Source: Gnetum montanum
Lineage: Eukaryota > Streptophyta > Gnetopsida > Gnetales > Gnetaceae
Direction of reading: 5' to 3'
Assembly (NCBI GenBank): GCA_015680685.1
Contig: MNCI01003943.1
Span: 342,565 to 406,564, forward strand
Length of the DNA: 64,000 nucleotides
Positions 46,680-58,575 of this stretch are shown here, piece after piece. A program made the translations under genes and the position numbers. Numbering within the stretch: the stretch's first letter is position 1; each line of letters opens with the position of its first letter. Below the pieces are notes generated by a model. That model made no database searches. It was not told where the DNA came from and was given only the letters and a program-made list of their open reading frames with translations.

Positions 46680-48767
46680 TTTCGCTGGTGGCATCCCCCA
46701 TGACTGTGGGTATTGCCACTGCTGATGTTGCCCGATGGGTTGCGGTGGAGTTCCAATTGGATAGTACGTCAATGGTTGGTGGAACTATCTTGGGTTACCT
46801 TGGGGATAAGGTAACCTTTGGGGCGTCTGCCATTTGTTGAGTCTTGGGTTGAGTGCATACACCCTAGACTCTTGTAGATGTGAGATGATTGGACAACATC
46901 TCCTAGGATGGTCATAGTGGTAGATCTCACATCCATTGTCATCATCTGTGTCTGAGTCCACAACCTCATCGAAGATAGTTATTTTCCCCTTACCCTTGTC
47001 ATGTGCAGGGCCTACATCTCTCCACTTTTTCTTGTCCTTGTCACTACTTCATTCCTCCTTAGACTCCTCTACAATCTTCAGGATAGTTTCAATCTTACTG
47101 TCTAAGGAGCTCCATACTTCATCTACCTTAGCCAATACTTCTATTGTTAGTTTCTAAAGCGGCAAGGTTTTCCTATTCACCAACTATTCGATTGGTGACT
47201 CATTCTCTTCGTTGCAAAATCTCACTCCCTTCTTTCGAATAGAGGGATCATGGTTATATTCTTCTATACTTTTCCTTTTTCGTAGCTCCCCTTCTTCTTT
47301 GGCTACTTGTTCCAACAATCGATGAATTTCATGGGATCTAAGTTCTGATAATCTCCCTTGGGCATAAGTCCCAAGGGTTCTCCTAGTTTCATACCTTAGC
47401 CCATCTACAAGATGGCGAAGCTGATCCTGTTGTGTGTAACCATGGCCTAGGCAACGCTGTAACAATGTGTAGTAGTGGCCCATGGCAGCATCCAAGGGTT
47501 CATGAGTACCTTGCTTCCATCCTTGGATCTGCTTACACAAATTAGACCCTCTGGAGTACATTTTATACTTATCGTTGAAGAGTTCTAACATCGTACCCCA
47601 CCTCCTGATGGTTTCCAGTTCTAAGGACCGGTACCAACTCTCTGCTTCCTTTATGAGTGTCCTAGGAAACAACTTTAGTTTCTACCACTCGTTTTCTATG
47701 TTTTGCAAGGCGCAGGCATCGTGGAATGCTTGTAAATGATTTTGCAGATCTGCATTGTATCCCCCTTCGAAGCATGAGATATTGTTCATGTCTAAGCACT
47801 TGATCCAGCTATCTTTTTGATGCTTTGTTGGGATTCTCACTACCTCTATTATATCTAGCATACTCTGGGTTGCAAGTAGGGGCTTGTCATAATCATCTCT
47901 TTCATGACATCTATGATGTCTACGTTGTTCCCTACTTTCCCTTCATTCATGCCTTAATTCCCTTGATTTCCCTCGTCCTCTCTCTCAACTCTCTCGTCGA
48001 GGTCTCTCATTTCACTTACCCTTATCCTCATCATTATGCTCTCTATGACTATGCCCTGATGTGGAAGGAGGTGGTGAGTGATGTGATGAAGAAAAAGAAG
48101 AAGGAGAACCATCGGCATGACGATGTTTCTTACCTTCTCTTCGATGGCTTTGGCCCCGATCGTGATGACGATCTGAGTGCTCGTCCTTGTCATGTGTTGT
48201 TGTTCCCTCAGTGAACAGTTGGTGTTCATGGGGATCATAACCAGGGTTGTGTATTGTGGAGCGTAGGTTCTGATACCCCACCTTCTCACTTTTATTAGGA
48301 GGGGAAACATCTTTCGATAGAGAACCGATTATAAGTGGTTCACCATCTCCAATTTCACTTAGGACGTGCGGGACCTCCTTACCATTCAACAGTGTATGTT
48401 GGCTCTCCTGCCTTGAGTCCTTCATACATTGTGCAGCTATGGGATGGTAATCCCTTGTGTCAAAATCACCTATAACATATTCAGCATAGAGCTGAGTCAT
48501 GCCTATCTGTGCCAGAGCACGGAGGAGCATGTTGGGGACTACATGATCTGGAGGTAACACTATGTTATCTTGCAAGTCTCTCCAGTGCATCTGTTCATCC
48601 TGATAGACTATAAAAGTAAAATCAGGTATATACTCATTGGGATGAGTATATACCACCCTTTATTGTTGAGGAACTGGCAGATTTAGGTTATGTGTTTTAG
48701 ATTACCGATTGTTTCTAATATGATCCCTAGGTGGTGTAATGCTCTTGTGAGAAGAAGGAGAAGACAT
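46680..48767 (-). pseudogene. G6 gag polyprotein, nearly open
   Basis: Start ATG at 48767 (MSSPSSHKSITPP). Two early stops are followed by a 215-codon open stretch (48656-48012) with FTFIVYQDEQMHWRDL and a very Ser/His/Arg/Asp-rich end. The gag core is in the next open stretch (47672-47184): FPRTLIKEAESWYRSL, MLELFNDKYKMYSRG, RCLGHGYTQQDQLRHLVDGL. The zinc-knuckle-like motif at 46893-46931 reads CEIYHYDHPRRCC, the second Cys lost by TGC to TAC. LPYPQGNPR follows. The N-terminal domain is shared with G2 (QDEQLRWRDL) rather than with G3/G4/G7, so G2 and G6 form one subfamily. Role: capsid and RNA packaging. Confidence 0.85.
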
Positions 48768-48889
48768 TGTGTCTTATCAGTGTGCTATTTAACTGTTATA
48801 TAAATTTTCATTCAATTAACCCTAAGGGTTCATTTAAGATCCCAACAATGTGGATAATTTCCTATGTTCTGCTTAGCACACAAACACTT

Positions 48890-48909
48890 AGTTCTCGGCA
48901 ACGGCACCA
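48890..48909 (-). promoter_or_regulatory. Primer-binding site of G6 (tRNA-Asp)
   Basis: The minus strand reads TGGTGCCGTTGCCGAGAACT. The first 14 bases match the tRNA-Asp complement except one C-to-T. It lies one base from the LTR. Confidence 0.82.
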
Positions 48910-48910
48910 A

Positions 48911-49689
48911 TTATGAGTGGCGAGGTACCCCTACACTCAACCATACGAATACGAGCATAACACACGTGATATGGTCGAACTCCACAAACTAAGTGCCTAC
49001 ACACCTCATGGAACACGTAAGGTTAATTATTTGTTGTCTTCCTAAACTTACTTGTATTTGTCACGTTGTATGGTTAAGTAAGTCCGAGGTATATGATTTT
49101 TATAGCTTTTCTATTTTATCTCCTATGCTGATAAGATGAAAGGTAAAGAGATTAATTACTAACTTTAACTAACTAACTAAGTGTTAATTAACCTAGCGTC
49201 AGCATCCATTCCCACTTACCGTTCACACCTTGAACCAATGCAACCTTGGTTACCAAACGCTAGTCATTGCTGGGATCACCAAGCGTAACGTACGTGCTCA
49301 AAGTGGTCGTACTGAGGCACTTAACTAGGAGAGAAGGGTTGAGAGAGATTTAATCACTAATAAAGTGTTTAAATGGAAAACAATAAATAACAGTAAATAA
49401 AAGTCCTAATTAGCCTATTCCATGCACTGCAAGGTTTATCCAAGAAGTTCGTCTTTATTGTCGTACACAAACATGTGTTCAAGTACAATATTTGCTCGAA
49501 TAAAGATCCGTTCACTTTGGAGCTCTTACTGCGGGCACATGGAAAATATTCTATCTCTGGAGAGGTAAAATTGCCAAAGTTTCACTAAGGGTCTAGATCT
49601 AGATGGGAAACAAAGGGAGAGCCGCCTCTTATTTATAGACTTGGCGGTACACTGCGATATCGCGGCCCATGCGATATCTCATCCCATCA
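48911..49689 (-). repeat. 5' LTR of G6
   Basis: 779 bp. It aligns with 42757-43554 along its length and starts TTATGAGTGG where the partner has TGATGAGTGG. It has two GCGATATC palindromes (49654-49663 and 49671-49680) against three in the partner. The TATA region is at 49624-49639. Confidence 0.92.
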
Positions 49690-49694
49690 ACACA

Positions 49695-50440
49695 TAATAG
49701 GAAAAAATTAGAGCATATTCAAAAATAGATTCTTATAGGTGAATTTCAAATGAAAATGTAGACTACATATGATATCTTACTTCTAGAAGTATATTTCATT
49801 CTTCTTAAAGTTGAAGCCCTTTGTCAATTTATTGCTTATACTTAGAAGTTAAGTTACATGGAGAAAGTCAATTATGCTAAAGAGATAATAAATGTTATAC
49901 AAGAAAATGAATGATTTCATCAAGGAAAATTACAACTTTAGTCATGGAATATTATAATGGAGGATCTTCCTTTTAAAAAAAAATGATTCTTCTAGAAGAC
50001 TATATAAGAAAAGTCTTAGATAAATTTTGGTTGAATACATCATGAAAGAAGCATTTTTATTCATATTTTATTATAAAAGCTTTGGTATATAATACTCAAA
50101 AATATCTATTCTTAGCTATTCCTATTTAAGGACTCAAATTAATAAAGCAAACATGATTTTTCATCATCTTCTTGTTGAGACAGTTTGTTAGATCAATTTA
50201 CCAAGAGAGGAGCATATTTGTAGAGGATGCAAAATGTATCTTTTTATTTTGCCCATATTTGGCTCAAAATCAAATGAATTATAATATTAACTGTAATATG
50301 TTATTGTTTTCTTTCAAATTGATCCTATTTTCTTATGGCATTACATCAATTATGTTTTTAACTTTCTTCAAAAAAGTGTGGAGGCTTTATAACCATCCAA
50401 AAAATCCTTTGTGATTTCCCAAATGTAATAAAATTTTGCA
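49695..50440 (+). pseudogene. LINE L1, C-terminal part after G6
   Basis: Continuation of L1. The frame reads THNRKKLEHIQK, then TTYDILLLEVYFILLKVEAL, and farther on INLPREEHICRGCKMYLF, like the zinc-binding region after LINE RT (zf-RVT). It ends in an AT-rich stretch near 50440. No poly-A tail can be defined. Confidence 0.68.
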
Positions 50441-51150
50441 ATATATACCACCATGAGTTGCAAATAGATGAAAGGTTTGAAATATAATGAAGAATATACG
50501 TAATAATCTTACTATTTGGACTTGGATAATTCAATAATATATTTTTTTAAATAATTGTACAAACTATAATGCTTTATGGACATGTGGTGTGGGAAGTATG
50601 TCATAATAGAGAATTAAGGAAAAAATTGATAATCTTTAAAATTTATTCTTATTAGATTAATTTAAAATGAAAAATCAAGTTCCATATGTAATAATTTTAT
50701 TCGAAGCTAATTTGTTACCACTAGAAGTTGAAGCAATGTATGAATTCTAAACATTGTACTTGAATAATAAAAATAGTACTAAGATCTTAAGATAGATCAC
50801 CTACAAATCTGAATAACACTGTTAGTTCCATAAAGTATGATTGTGGCTAATAAAATCTGGTATTGATAATAAAAAAATATTTTAGAGAAGTGCTGAAATA
50901 AGGGATAAATAAAAAATGCTTTATTTTTACTAGCAAAACATTAAAGGTATCAAACATAGTGAAACAGAATATTTACATGCAACGATTCAAATATTGATGA
51001 AAGTACTAATTAAAAAAGTAGGAATGGAATCTTAGCACCTTTGAGTTGCAATTGAAACATGGAATAATGTACAAGATAAAGATAGAATATTTTTATTGCA
51101 AATAATAGAAGATGAATGATAAATATCTAGTTAATCTTTACATGAGCTAT
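50441..51150 (+). pseudogene. LINE L2: second, 5'-truncated LINE tail
   Basis: A decayed second copy of the LINE C-terminus. IRNNLTIWTWII and YGHVVWEVCHNRELRKK are followed by PYVIILFEANLLPLEVEAMY, matching YGYVVCGHSPFTHNRKK and TYDILLLEVYFILLKVEAL of L1. It has the same orientation as L1 and follows directly. This may be a separate 5'-truncated insertion or a tandem duplication. The end is uncertain. Confidence 0.6.
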
Positions 51151-51950
51151 TTAAGTAATCAATGTTGGTTCTATTAGACACATCTCTTGTACTTAATATT
51201 TTCTGCTACTAATGTATTTTACATAAGTTAATTTATCTATCAAATCTTTTGGATCTATACAAAAGTAATAAAATTTAAGTTGTGATTTCATATATTTTTC
51301 TTATACTTATTTATTTTTAGAATTGCTAGTATTACCTCCTTGATGTTTTTTTTATTAGAATAGGTCTTGGATGCATATGGTGTCCATGAAGATTTGAATA
51401 TTAGATCTTATTATATTTTATGAACTAAACATAAGTCCTTGGTCTCTTATTTGGTTAATGATTTTTTATTTTTACAAATAATTTAAATAATAAGCTCTAC
51501 TAAACTTAAATCTTATTGCTATCACTTATGCATCAACCTTCATTTATTATTAATAGCCATTGATTTTTTTGGAATCCTTTGATCTTAAACCAAAGGAGTT
51601 TAAAAGAGAGCTATGAAGGAGAAAAGGTAGAATAAATATTTATTCTACATGATTTGGATTTTTTCCCTCTAGTTTTTGAAATGTTTTCATATTTTCTTGG
51701 TTCTTATATGATTATATTTGACCTTTACTTTTGGAGATCTATGAAGCCTTAACCTTTGTGTGTAGTGCATTTCTAGTTTAGGATAATGACTAGAAAGATG
51801 TAGAAATAATAACTTTTGAGTAATTAAAACATGTGGTATGGGTCATAGGAGTATACCATATTTATAGCTCAATTATCCTAGTAGATAGGATGTTAATGGT
51901 ACTTGCAATAAAAAGAGTACTAGTAGATAGAGTGTTAGCAATGATTTCTT
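51151..51950. other. AT-rich stretch without recognised features
   Basis: I see no ORF or retroelement end here. It may be LINE 3' untranslated sequence. A short phrase TAGTAGATAG recurs near 51880 and 51925. It ends at the TTCTT target duplication of C1 (51946-51950). Confidence 0.35.
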
Positions 51951-52811
51951 TGTTAGATGTATGTATGTTTTTATGTTCTTAGATAACTCTAATTATGAGG
52001 ATAAATCTTATTTATAAGGTTCCTTACTTACCTTACTTTATATAACCATCACTCATAAATTTCATTATTATGTATTCCATTCTTCAACTTATTACTCATA
52101 ACTTATAGTTAAGTTACAAGTACCTATGTCAGAATTTTTATTATAGTTTAACTTCTTGTGCTTTATTAAGTATTTTCTTGCTTAACTTCATTCTTTCTAC
52201 TATACTTCATTTGGTCACATCTAACTTAACTTCGTATAATTCTTCATACTTTGTCAAGACACTCCTTTCTTAGCTTCATCTACTTTTGAAATGCTTCTTC
52301 ATAAGTCTTGCTTTTCTTATTCCATTGTAATTTTCTAGATGGCCTTATCTTCCACTTTAAGAAACTAGACTAGGCTACATATGGAATAATTAACATCTTT
52401 GGTTCTTCTTTAAGAAAATGATTCCTATGTTACCTGCATCATACATATCTCTTATAACACTTACTCATCAATTTTCCAAATGAAAGTGATTACTTCATCA
52501 TCATCTTAGTTTTCATAATTGGAAAAATACTAAGAGATACCTTGGTATGAATGGTTATACACCCTCTTAAATACAGTCTACTTATTATTCAAATATTTCA
52601 TTTTTTATATACTTCTTCAACATTCCATTTGATATTTTCCTCTATACATTTTCTCATGGATCTTAGCCTAAATTTTATTTTCAAAAATAGTGACTATTCC
52701 TAGGATTTATCACATATTTATAAAATAAGATTCTTATGAATTATTTAACTCAATATTTTATTACTTATGAAATTCATGATTAGACTTAAGTTTTATTATA
52801 GGATTAATACA
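51951..52811 (-). repeat. 3' LTR of C1
   Basis: 861 bp, plus-strand TGTTAGATGTATG...GGATTAATACA. The polypurine tract is the minus-strand ACTAAAGGGG at 52812-52821. Two close phrases (CTTAACTTCATTCTTTCTAC and AAGAAACTAGACTAGGCTA) recur in the other LTR. Confidence 0.85.
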
Positions 52812-52914
52812 CCCCTTTAGTCATTAGTTTCACAACTTTATTTGTGTTATTTTCTTATCAAAGTTGGTGAGTGGTTATATAAGTTATGATCATTTGAAAG
52901 CCTTATGGTGGTTA

Positions 52915-54272
52915 GTCACAAAGTCCTACACAATCATATATCGTATAGGATCTCTCCTTTCACTTACAAGTTCATAAGAAAATCTAAGATAAAAGACATA
53001 TGTAAAAGGAAAAATGAACTTCATATTGCTTCTTCATAATTTTATAAGCAAGCTAGAGGGAAACATTGTAGAGTGTCATCTAATTCTACTACCAAAGATC
53101 CAAACTTGGGATCTAATACATGAGACTCAAGAATAGTAGGTTCTTTAGTAGAAGTAGAATCCATGATGGAAATAACATCTAGTATAATAGTTTGTTTGTT
53201 ATCTTGAACTATGGGTAGAGTTTCAAAATATTTTGACACAAGAAGAGCTTTTGGAATCTCTTATTAATGTTTCAATTTTTCAATCTCATCTTTTAGCCTC
53301 TTGACCTCTTCTTCAAGTGATGTTGCAATTGTTTCTTTAGTGCAAAGTTGCTTATGAAGATCATTTGTTGCACTTTCATTATCACTTAATTGCTTTTTTA
53401 GTTCTTATATGGTAGTTTCTACAGTATGCATTCTTTGTTGGACTTCATTTAAATTCATCTAGAGTGTTCTTACATCATCTATAAAAACTTTATTAGTTAC
53501 ATAGAGGTTTTTCTTATCCTGCTTAAGTCTAGAATTCTTAGACTTAAGATCTTTAAGTTGCTATCTTATCATATCTTCCTCCTTTATCTTCAGTCAATCA
53601 CAAAGTCCTACACAATCATATATTGTATAAGACTTCTTCTCTTTACTTACAAGTTCATAAGAAAATCTAGGATAAAAGACATATGTAAAAGGAAAAATGA
53701 ACTTCCTATAGCTTCTTCATGATTTTATGAGCTAGGTGGAGGAAAAAATTCTAGAGTATCATCTGACATTTCTACCAATGATCCAAACTTGGGATCTAAT
53801 ACATGAGACTCAAGCATAGAAGGTTCTTTAGTAGAAGTGGAATCCTTCATGGAAATAACATCAAGTATAATATTCTGTTTGTTCTTCAACTATAGGTAGA
53901 GCTCCAAAAGATTCTGACATAAGAAGAGATTTTCAAATCTTTGATTGATGTTTTAATTTTTCATTCTCATCTTTTAGCCTCTTTGTCTCTTCTTTAAGTG
54001 ATGTTGTAGTTTTTTTTTAGTGTAGAGTTGCTTATGAAGTTCATCTATCACATTTTCATTCTCACTCAATTGCTTCTATAGTTCTTCTATGGTAGTTTCA
54101 ACAATGTGCATTCTTTATTTTGCTTCATTCAAATTCATCTAGAATGTTCTTACATTAACCATAAGAACTTCATTGGTTGCATAGAGTTTTAATTGTCCTA
54201 ATTAAGTCTAGATTTCTTAGAATTAACATCTTCAAGTTGCTATCTCATCATATCTTCCTCTTTTATCTTATT
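52915..54272 (-). repeat. Tandem duplication (about 680 bp x 2) in the C1 ORF
   Basis: Two direct copies, 52915-53594 and 53598-54272, share TCACAAAGTCCTACACAATC at the left end (683 bp apart) and GTTGCTATCTYATCATATCT near the right. On the minus strand each encodes a coiled-coil segment (copy at higher coordinates: HIVETTIEELQKQLSENENV, then a spacer) ending in LDVISMKDSTSTKEPSMLES and HVLDPKFGSLV. The lower copy has LDVISIMDSTSTKEPTILES in a 65-codon open piece (53239-53042). Both copies are broken by stops. The duplication extended the C-terminus of the ORF. Confidence 0.8.
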
Positions 54273-54746
54273 TTCTATTGTTAAGATTGCTACTAGTATT
54301 GGTTCTAATGTTGGTATTGATGTAGTTGTTGATGCAAGTCCACGCTTTCTTAATTAATTGAGTTCTAGAAGTTTAAGCCTAATATATTCTTTATATTTGG
54401 CCATATTGTTTAGGAAATTTCCATAAGTGGATTTCATGTTTTTATACATTTTCATATGAAATTCATATTTTTCATTGCATTTCCTTTTTTTATCTTCCAA
54501 TAGTGACAAATTCTTACTTGCTTCTGTGAGCTACTCCTCTTCACTATCTACATGCTGCATAATGGAGCATTGATTCTACATATATATACATTCCTACTTT
54601 AACCAATTCATGATCTTTTAATATATTTGACTTATAATCTACAAACTAATAGCAATCTCCTTACTTGATATCATCATATGGATCCTTATCCCAAATTAGT
54701 GCATTTCCCCTAAATTCACAATTATGTTATCATTCATAAGCACATG
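54273..54746 (-). pseudogene. C1 ORF, middle part
   Basis: Decayed minus-strand coding sequence between the duplicated coiled-coil part and the G7 insertion: DHELVKVGMYIYVESMLHYA, then Lys/Glu-rich sequence. Together with 60306-61410 it would be one ORF split by G7. I do not recognise its family. Confidence 0.45.
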
Positions 54747-55659
54747 TGATGAGACTTGATATGCCATGCAACTTTGTCAATGCATCTTAGATGCGTTGAT
54801 GCATATATGTCAAGGACAATGTGTTAATGAATTAATTGGTAACACATCTTAGATGCATTAACACAACCTTATCAATGTATCTCTATTGACACATCCTCGT
54901 GACAGAGCTAAACGCATTAACATATCCCTGTTGATGTAATGCATGTATTTCCTTATAAATATGTGAACACCTATAATCCTGGAGAACAAACTCTTGCAGG
55001 TTTATTCTATAATCCTGGAGAACAAATACTAAGTGCTCATAGTTTAAATTTGAGTTAGTTCTAAAGCATCTTAGTCAAGTGGTATTGTACCTGGACACAT
55101 TCCATGAATGGCAATAAGATTGAGATTGATTCCTATTCATTGTAGCACATTGAGTTAGAATAGAATTACTTTCAATGCAATTTATTTTCTATGTAGTTAA
55201 CATTTACATTTCCATGCATGTTAATCAATTGGTGGAATGAGCATGACTAGTTTCAAGCATAAACATGTATCTCTTGGTAATTCCTATAGTGTTATTACTT
55301 GGTTCACCCAGTACCATAACACTTGGTAATCTCAATAGTGGATATGTCAGTTCAAGACATGTATGGTAAGTTGGGAATGAACACTCATCACCCTTAGGAT
55401 AGTTTAGGATTTATCTCCTTATTATTACATGATTATTTAGTTAGTTTAAGGGTCATACAACATCAATAATCATATTTCTCACTTTGGACTAAACCATACA
55501 TGACAAAGCTACCACTAGTCTAAGTGGGAAGAAAATCACCTATGATCAATGCTTAATGATCTAGATACCACACTAGTTTCATCCATGAAATTCAACCAGA
55601 TTGTATGTGAATGCTTGTGATTCATATGGTTGGATGTAGGGGGTACCCATTACTCATCA
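54747..55659 (+). repeat. 5' LTR of G7
   Basis: 913 bp, TGATGAGACTTGATATG...TACTCATCA. The TATA is CCTTATAAATATG (54951-54963). U3 holds several GCATTAACAYA / ATTGAYR phrases, including CATATCCCTGTTGATGTA just upstream of the TATA, similar to the G1 internal promoter units. Confidence 0.78.
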
Positions 55660-55660
55660 T

Positions 55661-55681
55661 TGCCACTATTGTCATGGATGG
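55661..55681 (+). promoter_or_regulatory. Decayed primer-binding site of G7
   Basis: TGCCACTATTGTCATGGATG lies one base from the LTR. About two-thirds of positions agree with the tRNA-Asp complement, and most changes are transitions. Confidence 0.5.
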
Positions 55682-55791
55682 TGCTAGTGTTCTAGATTAG
55701 TTATATTATAAATAGTCATTGTAAAAGTATTATTAATTTATCTTTTCAAAAATGTTAATATTTTAAGTCACACATGTTATCAAATAAAAAC

Positions 55792-57790
55792 ATGTTTTCT
55801 TCACATAGGACCAATAATGCATCACATGATGAGAACACTAGTAGGAGAAATGGTAGGTTCTATATTAAGGAGAAATGAAATGAAATACTATAAGAAGGAA
55901 TCTCATATGCTCATATTAACCCTTATTATATTCAAGGACTACATTCAACTATCACAGACAATCCTAGAGGGGATGAAGCAAGTCATTTAACAAGGAGGGC
56001 CTCAAGGCCTAGGGCCTTATGCAAACCTAGAAGAGATAAATCAAGGGACCACAGGGGGAGATAAAAGAGCCATGGTGATTCTCCCAATTTATCATCCTCC
56101 TCTTGCTCTTCAACATCTAGTTCTGACAAAGATGAATGTAGGTATAGAGATAGAGATACATTAAGTAGTCAAGATGAAGATATAAATAGAATGCAAAGGC
56201 AAGGTGAAAGACATCAAAGTGAGCATAGATGAGATCATCACTATCAAACAAATAGAAATAGGAATTATTACCATGACATGTTTGATGAAAATGAACCCTT
56301 GTTGGCTACTAGGAGCATGATACAAATTAGGGATACAATTCAAATACCTCATAGGCATCAAAGGAAAAGCCACATCAAATGACTTAATGTGAATAAAATT
56401 CCTAAATTTAAGAGAGGCTATAATTATGATCCCCTATATCATTTACAAGCCTTCCATGATGCTTGCACCTTACAAAACATTAAAAGTAGGTTTTAAAAGC
56501 TTAAGCCCTTTCCTAGAATACTAATAGGAGAAGCTAAAAGTTGGTATAGATATTTGGACCTAGATTTAATCCTCCAGTGGTCCACAATGCTTGAGCTCTT
56601 CAACAAATAATAAAAAACCTATGAAAGAGTGTCCAATCTAAGAAAACAAATCCAAGGGTGGAAGTAGGAAAACCATGAATCCTTAGCTGTGGCCTTGGAC
56701 AAATACTATTCTCTACTACATAGATGTCTAGGTCATGGTTTTTCTCAAAAAGAGAAACTTCTCCACATCATAGATGGGCTTTGTGGCAAAACAAGCGAGA
56801 CCCTTGGGATCTATATCCAAGGATGATTATCAAACTAATAGCTCATTAGATACAAAGGCTAGTTGAATAGGTCACAAAAGAAGGAGAGTTGTGTACAAGG
56901 GAGAGTATAAAAGAATATAATTGGGATCAAACTCTTCATGAAAAAGAGGTTCATATTTATGATGAAGAAAAAGAGACAACTCTTGATGAGTTGATTTCAC
57001 ACAAAACCTTGCCAATACAAAATTCTATCACTAAGATTGAAGCAAGGGTAGATAAGTTGTGGGAGTTGATAAATGAAAATATTACAACCAACTTGAAAAT
57101 GATAGAGGAGAAGGTGAAGCAAAAGGATTAAGTGATCAAAATGAGAAGAAGAAAAAGAAAAAAGAAATAGGTAAGGACACTTATTGGAAAAAAAGAAAAA
57201 TAGTTGTGGTAGAAGAGGTTACAAATTCAAATACAGAAGAGGATTATGGATGTAACATCTGCCAATATGGTAATCCAAAGGGCTATTGCCTAGTTATGTG
57301 GCATCTACAATAGTTTGGGGCTTTTTCTTTAAATCCCAAGTTTGTAGAAAAGTAAATGCCTAGGAGATTGCCTTATCCACAAGGTAATTGTAAGTAGTTC
57401 TACAACCAATAGTACTATCCTAGTGGGACTTCTTTTCAACCTCAAGACTACTATCAACCATAGTGACAAAATCCATAGTCATGGAGGATGCCATCAACAA
57501 ACCAACAATATCCCTATTGCCAACCGGATCCTTATGGATACTATGTTTAACAACCTATTTCTTCAAATGGTTCTACTTACTTTGCCTTAAATCACTACTA
57601 CTGTCTTGAATAACATAAACCAAAAACATCTCTTGTGGGATCACCATCTCGTACCTCTTATCTTCCATTCCATCCTCAATACTCTCATACTTCCCTCTAA
57701 CATATGTCACCATTAATAATGTAGGAAGAATTGGCATCACAACCTTAATAGAAGAATGTCACTTGTGCTATGAAAATACAAGTGAATGAT
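55792..57790 (+). pseudogene. G7 gag polyprotein, decayed
   Basis: Start ATG 55792 (MFSSHRTNNASHDEN). N-terminal charged and Ser-rich part with ASRPRALCKPRRDKSRDH. Gag core 56300-56880: YHLQAFHDACTLQNIKS, PRILIGEAKSWYRYLDLD, LELFN, RCLGHGFSQKEKLLHIIDGL. A Glu/Lys-rich open stretch follows at 56889-57131. Then the zinc-knuckle-like CNICQYGNPKGYC (57251-57289, His replaced by Asn), AFSLNPKFVEK and the Tyr/Gln-rich C-terminus. Stops and frame changes are frequent. It is closest to G3 and G4. Confidence 0.82.
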
Positions 57791-58139
57791 AATATTAGTA
57801 GATCTTAGCAAAATTCTTGGATAGTTTCTACACATGCGAACAAAACTAGTAGATCTACTAGCTCATCAGAATTATCACAATGGCAATTTGATGCATCTCC
57901 ATCCTCACAAAAAGAATGTTTCCTAATCCTACACAAAAGAAAACAACCATTACCACTCCAACACAAACTATAAAAGATGAACCTATCACTATGGAGAGAC
58001 AAAAAATTTCATGCATTACTAATAATGATAAAGGTACAGTTGTGGGCCAAAAGTTCAAAGTATTAACACAATCCCTATACTAACCTACAACAAACTTAAG
58101 GAACAAGTGTGTGTGCAAAACCAAGTCTACACAATAGCC

Positions 58140-58575
58140 ATTAAACCAAAAGACACCTGGTGGCTGGAAAATGGAAATGCCAAACTATTCAAAAGATGAA
58201 TGAAAATAACCAATCCACTTATGAGTTCTGGTCCTATGAAAATGAACCAAATAGAGAACTTAGAAAAGGACATCTTACACTTTGACTATACACTAGAAGA
58301 AATTGTTAAAGATGGAAACCTAAGCATCAAAATGTAATATCAAAAAGGAAATATATCTGAACCATCTAACATGATAGCATCTTCTAGTCCAGCTAAAGAT
58401 ATGTCTCCAAATGATCAAAATGTGATTATCATCAATGTTAAATGTGATGCCAAGAAAAAACTTAAATCATTAAAGATGATAAATGGAAAATTTAAGGTGT
58501 ATAATCAAGCAAATGTGTGGTCCATTTTCCATATGCTTGTCCATGAGTTTAGTCATGGGGGAGATGCCCCATCTT
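58140..58575 (+). pseudogene. G7 C-terminal coding tail
   Basis: The frame reads IKPKDTWWLENGN, IENLEKDILHFDYTLEE and then an open 68-codon stretch (58371-58577) ending HEFSHGGDAPS. The DNA for SHGG is AGTCATGGGGG (58551-58561). It is the same tail as in G4, also joined to gag without pol. Confidence 0.6.

Larger units (their letters stand above)
42757..49689 (-). mobile_element. G6: gag-protease gypsy element, best preserved in the window
   Basis: LTRs at 42757-43554 and 48911-49689 are flanked by the 5-bp duplication ACACA (42752-42756 and 49690-49694). The LINE frame is continuous across it. Minus-strand order: 5' LTR, tRNA-Asp primer site, gag, protease, short tail ending SHGGDG, non-coding 3' region, polypurine tract, 3' LTR. 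RT, RNase H and integrase are absent. It has the most similar LTR pair, the best primer site and the longest gag frames here, so it is the youngest of the family in this window. Confidence 0.92.

Noticed and set aside
46299-46840. 134- and 81-codon plus-strand frames
   Set aside because: Antisense to the gag-protease junction of G6; no protein similarity.
47825-48214. 129-codon plus-strand frame
   Set aside because: Antisense shadow of the G6 gag frame, which shows clear gag similarity on the minus strand.
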